The notes under the pieces: generated by a model | Database searches by the model: none | What the model saw: the letters and a program-made list of their open reading frames with translations, nothing else | Told to the model about the DNA's origin: nothing | Origin: Chloroflexota bacterium | GTDB lineage: Bacteria > Chloroflexota > Anaerolineae > Anaerolineales > Anaerolineaceae | Assembly (NCBI GenBank): GCA_029265085.1 | Contig: JAJUJY010000072.1 | Location: 1 to 20,784 of the forward strand | DNA: 20,784 bases | Direction: 5' to 3' | Part shown: in pieces, positions 16,194 through 20,784 of the stretch | Numbering within the stretch: position 1 is the first letter of the stretch | Layout: each line of letters starts with the position of its first letter | Made by a program: the position numbers and the translations under genes

Positions 16194-16236
16194 GTCTGTG
16201 GGGTGGGTGATTTTTTGAGTGATATATTTCACAGAC
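16194..16236 (+). repeat. Long-spaced inverted repeat upstream of cydA
   Basis: GTCTGTG (16194-16200) and CACAGAC (16230-16236) are perfect 7-base complements separated by 29 bases. The second arm overlaps the Rex/CRP-like palindrome. There is no T run after it, so it is not a terminator of the kinase gene. The rest of 16164-16343 shows no gene, and I found no well-spaced promoter in it. Confidence 0.4.
16218..16233. promoter_or_regulatory. Rex- or CRP/FNR-like operator upstream of cydAB
   Basis: AGTGATATATTTCACA, read on the minus strand TGTGAAATATATCACT, fits TGTGA-N6-TCACA at nine of ten positions. It also fits most of the Rex consensus TTGTGAA-N4-TTCACAA. It lies 110 bases before the cydA start. 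Rex (NADH/NAD sensing) and FNR-type regulators are known to control cyd genes in other bacteria. Which protein binds here, if any, is open. Confidence 0.5.
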
Positions 16237-16343
16237 AGGCGATGATATTCTTCCATATCCGTTTATTGGTGGCGGGGATACACTAGGTGCAATTAGATAA
16301 ACCATAGCTTTTTTGTAAAAATTATATTTTTTAGGAGCACTGT

Positions 16344-17729
16344 ATGAATGAGCTAACCATTACGCTTTCACAGTGGCAATTCGCTATCACGTCAGTGTAT
16401 CATTTTTTCTTTGTCCCACTGACGCTTGGTCTGTCCATCCTGGTAGCCATTATGGAGACCTTGTATGTTCGCACCGGGCAAGACCTGTATAAGCGAATGA
16501 CCAAGTTCTGGGGGAAATTGTTTGTGATCAATTTTGCCATGGGTGTGGTCACCGGTATTGTGCAGGAATTTCAGTTTGGCATGAACTGGTCGGAGTATTC
16601 TCGCTATGTGGGAGATATTTTTGGGGCTCCCTTGGCGATTGAAGCTTTGCTGGCTTTTTTCCTGGAATCAACTTTTTTGGGAATTTGGATTTTTGGATGG
16701 GATAAAATTTCAAAGAAACTGCATGCTCTATCGATCTGGCTGGTTGCCATTGGAACGAATATCTCGGCATTCTGGATTTTGGTTGCCAACTCGTTCATGC
16801 AGTCACCGGTTGGTTTTGTGGAAGAGAATGGCCGGATGGTCATGAGTAATTTTTCTGCGCTGCTGACCAATCCTTATGTTTGGGGCCAGTTCCCGCATAC
16901 GATTTTCTCAGGATATACCACAGGAGCATTTTTTGTCTTAGGTATCAGTGCATATCATTTGCTGCGCAAACAAAATGTGGATGTTTTTAAACGCTCTTTC
17001 CAACTGGCTTCCATTGTTGGGATCATTTCGGTCTTTATGGTGATCTTGATTGGGCATAACCAGGCGCAACGAATGGTCCAGCTCCAACCGATGAAAATGG
17101 CTGCTGCCGAAGCTTTGTTGGAAACCGAAGATCCTGCTTCGTTTTCCTTGTTCACGATCGTGAATCAGAAAACCATGGATGAAGTATTCTCCATTCGGAT
17201 TCCGCGGGTCTTGTCGCTGCTGGCCTATAATCGCCTGGATGGAGAAGTTCAAGGTATTCGCGATCTGCAGCAGCAGTTTGAGAGCCAATATGGGCCAGGA
17301 AATTATGTGCCTTCAATTTTTATGACTTATTGGCCCTTCCGCATCATGGTTGGCAGCGGTTTCTTAATGCTTGCTGTGGTTGCTTACGCCATCTTCCGGC
17401 TGATGCGCAATCAATTGTCAGCGAAGATGAAATTTCTGAATTTTTTCCCCTTCGCTATTGCGCTCCCGTATTTGGCAAATACCTTCGGCTGGATATTGAC
17501 TGAGATGGGACGTCAGCCCTGGGTGGTTTATACAAAGTTTAAGACGGCTGAGGCAATCTCACCAAACATGACCACCGGAATGGTTTTAACTTCATTGATT
17601 GGGTACACCCTGGTGTACGGCGTGTTGATGGTTGCAGATGTTTATCTGCTGGTGAAATATGCAAAGGCGGGACCGGAACCAGCAATGGCAAAGTCACGTA
17701 CTGTTGAAGAAACCACTTACTGGGAATAG
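16344..17729 (+). CDS. cydA: Cytochrome bd quinol oxidase subunit I
   Basis: This integral membrane subunit oxidises quinol and reduces oxygen to water using hemes b558, b595 and d. The 461 residues have the multi-helix pattern of CydA. Visible are His20 in VYHFFFVPLTLGL (heme b595 ligand in E. coli numbering His19), Glu100 and Glu108 in IEALLAFFLESTFLGIW, His185 in PHTIFSGYTTGAFFVLG (b558 ligand His186 in E. coli), and MGRQPW at 388-393 with the axial Met. The Q-loop (QPMKMAAAEALLETEDPASFSLF onward) is short, lacking the long C-terminal extension of the E. coli type, as in Gram-positive and CIO-like enzymes. AGGAG precedes the ATG. cydB follows after nine bases. Confidence 0.96.
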   Translation: MNELTITLSQWQFAITSVYHFFFVPLTLGLSILVAIMETLYVRTGQDLYKRMTKFWGKLFVINFAMGVVTGIVQEFQFGMNWSEYSRYVGDIFGAPLAIEALLAFFLESTFLGIWIFGWDKISKKLHALSIWLVAIGTNISAFWILVANSFMQSPVGFVEENGRMVMSNFSALLTNPYVWGQFPHTIFSGYTTGAFFVLGISAYHLLRKQNVDVFKRSFQLASIVGIISVFMVILIGHNQAQRMVQLQPMKMAAAEALLETEDPASFSLFTIVNQKTMDEVFSIRIPRVLSLLAYNRLDGEVQGIRDLQQQFESQYGPGNYVPSIFMTYWPFRIMVGSGFLMLAVVAYAIFRLMRNQLSAKMKFLNFFPFAIALPYLANTFGWILTEMGRQPWVVYTKFKTAEAISPNMTTGMVLTSLIGYTLVYGVLMVADVYLLVKYAKAGPEPAMAKSRTVEETTYWE

Positions 17730-17738
17730 GAGCTGGCC

Positions 17739-18755
17739 ATGGATCTGAATACACTCTGGTTTCTTTTGATCGCTATTTTGTTTGTCGGGTATTTTGTTTT
17801 AGAAGGATTTGACCTGGGCGTTGGCATTTTACTGCCGTTTTTAGGAAAAAATGACACTCAGCGCCGGGTGATCCTGAATACAATTGGCCCACATTGGGAT
17901 GGAAATGAGGTCTGGTTGATTACCGCAGGCGGCGCAATGTTCGCTGCTTTCCCGGCCTGGTATGCTACGTTGTTTAGTGGTTTTTACCTGGCATTATTCT
18001 TGATGGTGATTGCCCTGATTTTCCGCGGCGTGGCTTTGGAGTTCCGCAGTAAAGACGAGAATCCTCGCTGGCGCAGTTTTTGGGATTGGGCGGCCTGCAT
18101 TGGCAGTTTAATCCCCGCTTTGTTGTGGGGGGTTGCCTTTGCCAATTTTATTCATGGCGTGCCGATTAATGCTGAAAAATATTTCATCGGGAATTTCTGG
18201 GATTTAATTGATCTCTATTCGATCCTGGGCGGCCTGGTTACCTTATTGGGATTCACCCTGCAAGGTGCAATCTTCCTTTCCTTAAAAACCACTGAACCAA
18301 TGATGTCTCGGGCACGCGGTGTGGCCATGAAATTATGGGCACCAACCTCAGCCGTATTAATCCTGTTTACAATCAGTACCTATTTCTTCACCGATATTTA
18401 TCAGCGGCTGGGTGTTAATCCGGGACCCGTACCGATTGGCGCAGTTTTGCTGCTCCTGGCTTCTGGTTGGTTTATTCGCCAAAAACAAGATGGTTGGGCG
18501 TTCTTATTAACCTCCCTCACCATCGTGTTCGCCGCAGCCACAATTTTCTTAACCCTTTATCCACGGGTGCTGGTGTCCAGCCTGGACCCAAATTTTAGCC
18601 TGACGATTTATAACAGCGCTTCTGGTCCGAATACCCTGCGGGTGATGACCATCGTGGCTTTGATCTTTGTTCCGATTGTACTTGTGTACCAGGGATGGAG
18701 TTATTGGATCTTCCGCAAGCGCGTCAGTGAAAAAGCTCAAGATTTACATTATTAA
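17739..18755 (+). CDS. cydB: Cytochrome bd quinol oxidase subunit II
   Basis: The 338-residue partner membrane subunit of CydA. It opens with a membrane helix and the conserved LEGFDLGVGILLPFL, followed by IGPHWDGNEVWLITAGGAMFAAFPAWYATLFSGFYLALFL (the GPHWDGNEVW motif at about 49-58 is diagnostic) and RGVALEFRSK. Several further hydrophobic segments follow up to the basic C terminus. Its ribosome binding site AGGAG overlaps the cydA stop codon, so the pair is one operon. No cydX or cydCD assembly genes are seen nearby. A terminator follows 23 bases after the stop. Confidence 0.95.
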   Translation: MDLNTLWFLLIAILFVGYFVLEGFDLGVGILLPFLGKNDTQRRVILNTIGPHWDGNEVWLITAGGAMFAAFPAWYATLFSGFYLALFLMVIALIFRGVALEFRSKDENPRWRSFWDWAACIGSLIPALLWGVAFANFIHGVPINAEKYFIGNFWDLIDLYSILGGLVTLLGFTLQGAIFLSLKTTEPMMSRARGVAMKLWAPTSAVLILFTISTYFFTDIYQRLGVNPGPVPIGAVLLLLASGWFIRQKQDGWAFLLTSLTIVFAAATIFLTLYPRVLVSSLDPNFSLTIYNSASGPNTLRVMTIVALIFVPIVLVYQGWSYWIFRKRVSEKAQDLHY

Positions 18756-18778
18756 TACTTAAATTCACCATTGTTATT

Positions 18779-18814
18779 ACCGCAGGCTGCCTCAGCTTGC
18801 GGTATTTTATTTTT
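18779..18814 (+). terminator. Intrinsic terminator of cydAB
   Basis: ACCGCAGGC (18779-18787) pairs with GCTTGCGGT (18795-18803), nine pairs including one G-U, around loop TGCCTCA. ATTTTATTTTT follows. It separates cydAB from ridA. Confidence 0.85.
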
Positions 18815-18844
18815 GGTATTCTGTGCATGGATGCGGACTCTGTC

Positions 18845-18873
18845 TTTACCTTTCTACCGAGTTGGCTTAGAAT
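18845..18873 (+). promoter_or_regulatory. Candidate promoter of ridA and the downstream two-component genes
   Basis: TTTACC (18845-18850), a 17-base spacer and TAGAAT (18868-18873) lie between the cydAB terminator and ridA. The expected start is near 18880, about 25 bases before the ATG. The -35 matches TTGACA at four of six positions. Confidence 0.5.
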
Positions 18874-18904
18874 AGAAAAGAATAAATTCCTCGGGAGGTA
18901 TTTC

Positions 18905-19324
18905 ATGTGTCATTGTAAAGAACGCGAATTAGTGGTTACAGAAAAAGCGCCAAAAGCTATTGGCCCCTATTCGGTTGGTATTAAAGCCAATCATTTTGTT
19001 TATACCTCTGGCCAGATTGGCCTTGATCCTGTCTCCAATGCAATGGTTGAGGGTGGGGTAGAAGCGGAAACTCGCCAGGCATTAACCAATTTAAAAAGCA
19101 TTTTAGAAGCAGCCGGCGCAAGTCTGGCCGATGTGGTTAAGACGACTGTGTTTTTACGGGATATGAATGATTTTGCGAAGATGAATGCGATTTATGGAGA
19201 ATTCTTCACCGAGAATCCTCCTGCTCGCTCTGCTGTTCAGGTTGCAGCCCTGCCTAAGGGAGCTGCTGTTGAAATTGAAGCGGTTGCTGTGATCCCATGC
19301 AAAGGTGACAACTGCAACTGCTAA
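18905..19324 (+). CDS. ridA: RidA/YjgF/UK114-family enamine/imine deaminase with cysteine-rich termini
   Basis: RidA proteins are small cytoplasmic trimers that hydrolyse reactive enamine/imine intermediates released by PLP enzymes. The 139 residues show APKAIGPYSVGIK, FVYTSGQIGLDP, QALTNLKSILEAAGASLADVVKTTVFLRDM, the substrate-binding Arg108 in PPARSAVQV, and VEIEAVAV with Glu123. The ATG at 18905 has GGGAGG nine bases upstream; the frame is open further back to 18797 but that would run into the cydAB terminator. What is odd is the termini: MCHCKERE at the start and PCKGDNCNC at the end add five Cys outside the normal fold. The response regulator starts 20 bases downstream. Confidence 0.92.
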   Translation: MCHCKERELVVTEKAPKAIGPYSVGIKANHFVYTSGQIGLDPVSNAMVEGGVEAETRQALTNLKSILEAAGASLADVVKTTVFLRDMNDFAKMNAIYGEFFTENPPARSAVQVAALPKGAAVEIEAVAVIPCKGDNCNC

Positions 19325-19344
19325 TTTCGAAAAGAAAGTAAACC

Positions 19345-20022
19345 ATGGCTGGAGAATTTATCCTGCTGGTAGATGACGAACCAAATATTGTTGATCTGGC
19401 TCGGCTCTATTTGGAAAGGGAGGGATACCAAACCCAGTCAATGAGCGATGGCTTGGGCGGTATGCAAGCGATCCGATCCCTAAAACCAGATCTGGTTGTC
19501 TTGGATGTAATGCTGCCTGGCATCGATGGTTTTGAAATTTGCAAAAAACTGCGTGCTGAAAATAATCAGGTCCCAATTCTGATGTTAACCGCCCGGGATG
19601 AGGATATTGATAAAATCTTGGGTTTGGAGTTAGGCGCAGACGATTATTTAACAAAGCCTTTTAACCCGCGCGAGTTGGTTGCGCGGGTTAAAGCTATTCT
19701 TCGCCGTGAAAAAAGAAGCGATCAGGCCAGTGCGAAGCTGCAAATTGGTGATCTTTCGATTGATATAGAACGGCGGGAAGTTGAAATTAAAAACAAGCCT
19801 GTCGATTTACGCACCCAGGAATTTGAAGTGTTGTATGTGCTGGCTCAATCTCCTGGCCGGGTCTTCAGCCGCGAACAGCTTCTCAGTCAGGCCTGGGGAT
19901 ATGATTTTTACGGGCAAACGCGCACTGTTGACGTGCATATCGCCCAATTGCGTCAAAAATTGGCGGGCAGCCAGGTACGAATCGAGACAGTCACTGGGGT
20001 GGGGTATAAACTGACGGTGTAG
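19345..20022 (+). CDS. OmpR/PhoB-family response regulator (second)
   Basis: A 225-residue regulator with a receiver domain (Asp10-Asp11, phosphoacceptor Asp54 in LVVLDVMLPG, LMLTARDED, YLTKPF) and a winged-helix output domain (DIERREVEI, LRTQEFEVLYVLAQSPGRVFSREQLLSQAWG, RTVDVHIAQLRQKL). It is similar in design to the regulator at 13689 but clearly different in sequence. It follows ridA by 20 bases and is followed by a sensor kinase two bases later, so ridA, regulator and kinase may form one operon. The DNA targets and signal are unknown. Confidence 0.93.
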   Translation: MAGEFILLVDDEPNIVDLARLYLEREGYQTQSMSDGLGGMQAIRSLKPDLVVLDVMLPGIDGFEICKKLRAENNQVPILMLTARDEDIDKILGLELGADDYLTKPFNPRELVARVKAILRREKRSDQASAKLQIGDLSIDIERREVEIKNKPVDLRTQEFEVLYVLAQSPGRVFSREQLLSQAWGYDFYGQTRTVDVHIAQLRQKLAGSQVRIETVTGVGYKLTV

Positions 20023-20024
20023 CT

Positions 20025-20784
20025 TTGACATCTTTGCGTTCGAGACTGTGGCTTAGTTATGCTGTATTAATCCTCTTGGTCACCGCTATTCTAGGAGCGG
20101 GGATTGCATTTTCGCTTGCTAATAGCCCGTTGCTATACCGCCAGACCTATACTCAATTGCGCAACGCCCAAGATCTCATCATTGATCGTTCCGAAGGGTT
20201 TGATAAACTTTCAAATTTGCAGCAGCAGAAGGTTTTAGCGCAGGAAGCGGGTAATCGTTCTGTCCGTTTTATCCTGCTCACCCCGGAAAAACAAATGATA
20301 TTTGATACGGGGGGTGTAAATCGGTCCTCCCTGCGGATTTCTCGGTTGAATTTATCCAAATATCCCGATGAGGACACGCAGATCGGGCAGGTTCGTGATG
20401 TACGCAGGCGAGTCTGGTTATTTGTGGCAACCCAATTGGAAGACGGACGGTGGTTGGTTACCACAGCACCGCGGCCAGGACTTGTTTTGGTGAATATTCT
20501 TCGGGATGAAGTTGTTCGTCCGATGCTGATAGCCGTGCTATTTGGTTTGATTATTTCTGCAGCGGTGGCCTGGGGAATGGCTCAATCTGTCACCAGCCCG
20601 CTAAAGCGTTTATCGGACGCTACAAAGAAATTGGCGGATGGCAATTATCCGGTTTTACCTGTGGACGGCCCACAAGAAATTCAACAGGTCGCAGAGACTT
20701 TTAATGAAATGAGTCAGCGGGTTCAAAACAGCCAGCAAACGCAACGAGATTTTATCGCAAATGTATCTCATGAATTAAAAACAC
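20025..20784 (+). CDS. Sensor histidine kinase, N-terminal part (cut by window edge)
   Basis: The frame is open from 20025 to the end of the window. A TTG at 20025, three bases after the regulator stop, is the likeliest start (LTSLRSRLWLSYAVLILLVTA); no ATG is available nearby and another TTG lies at 20034. A membrane helix at about 9-30 is followed by an extracytoplasmic region of about 130 residues, a second helix near 167-187 (MLIAVLFGLIISAAVAWGM), a HAMP domain (VTSPLKRLSDATKKLADG...FNEMSQRVQ) and the beginning of the HisKA domain, RDFIANVSHELKT, with His249 as the phosphorylation site. The ATPase domain is outside the window. It is the presumed partner of the regulator just upstream. Confidence 0.88.
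   Translation, partial: MTSLRSRLWLSYAVLILLVTAILGAGIAFSLANSPLLYRQTYTQLRNAQDLIIDRSEGFDKLSNLQQQKVLAQEAGNRSVRFILLTPEKQMIFDTGGVNRSSLRISRLNLSKYPDEDTQIGQVRDVRRRVWLFVATQLEDGRWLVTTAPRPGLVLVNILRDEVVRPMLIAVLFGLIISAAVAWGMAQSVTSPLKRLSDATKKLADGNYPVLPVDGPQEIQQVAETFNEMSQRVQNSQQTQRDFIANVSHELKT

Noticed and set aside
16164..16343. Small RNA or small gene between the kinase and cydA
   Set aside because: No frame with a ribosome binding site and no terminator-like hairpin with a T run; only the regulatory palindrome and the long-spaced repeat are seen.
18797..18904. Upstream extension of the ridA frame
   Set aside because: It would start inside the cydAB terminator and precede the candidate promoter; the ATG at 18905 has a strong ribosome binding site and fits the RidA fold.

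Overview
The window looks like bacterial chromosome of moderate G+C, most likely from a Chloroflexota (Anaerolineae-type) or similar deep-branching anaerobic or facultative bacterium. This taxonomic guess is an inference from gene content: a fused shikimate kinase/dehydroquinate synthase, an AroH-type chorismate mutase, a two-domain oxidoreductase with a heparinase-like protein, and cytochrome bd with a short Q-loop. No rRNA or other firm marker is present.

Left edge (1-140): the transposase-proximal end of an IS3-family (IS150-group-like) insertion sequence. It has its terminal inverted repeat, the first 22 codons of OrfA, and a hairpin that buries the OrfA ribosome binding site. The IS lies 19 bases beyond the last gene of the neighbouring operon, and that operon is transcribed towards it.

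160-8214, minus strand: one compact operon, aroH-aroF-tyrA-aroA-aroE-aroC-aroKB-aroQ. Together these encode the whole shikimate pathway from PEP and erythrose-4-phosphate to chorismate, then chorismate mutase and prephenate dehydrogenase. That takes carbon to 4-hydroxyphenylpyruvate, one transamination short of tyrosine. Most junctions overlap by 4 to 17 bases. Upstream lies the most interesting element: a strong promoter, a 26-codon leader peptide with four consecutive Tyr codons, alternative RNA hairpins and a near-perfect intrinsic terminator. I read this as a tyrosine-sensing ribosome-mediated transcription attenuator.

8315-16163, plus strand: a cell-surface polysaccharide module (zinc-less MDR/Gfo-Idh-MocA two-domain oxidoreductase, heparinase II/III-like protein without a signal peptide, WbuB-like GT4 glycosyltransferase). 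It runs with an 8-base overlap into a PhoB-like response regulator and a PhoR-like PAS/HAMP sensor kinase.

16344-18814, plus strand: cydA-cydB, cytochrome bd quinol oxidase, preceded by a Rex/CRP-FNR-like palindrome and closed by an intrinsic terminator. 18845-20784, plus strand: ridA with unusual cysteine-rich termini, then a second OmpR/PhoB response regulator and a second sensor kinase cut by the window edge.

Gene-free stretches are all under 300 bases. The longest are 16164-16343, 8146-8314 and 18756-18904, and their contents are listed. I saw no tRNA, rRNA, CRISPR array or phage gene.
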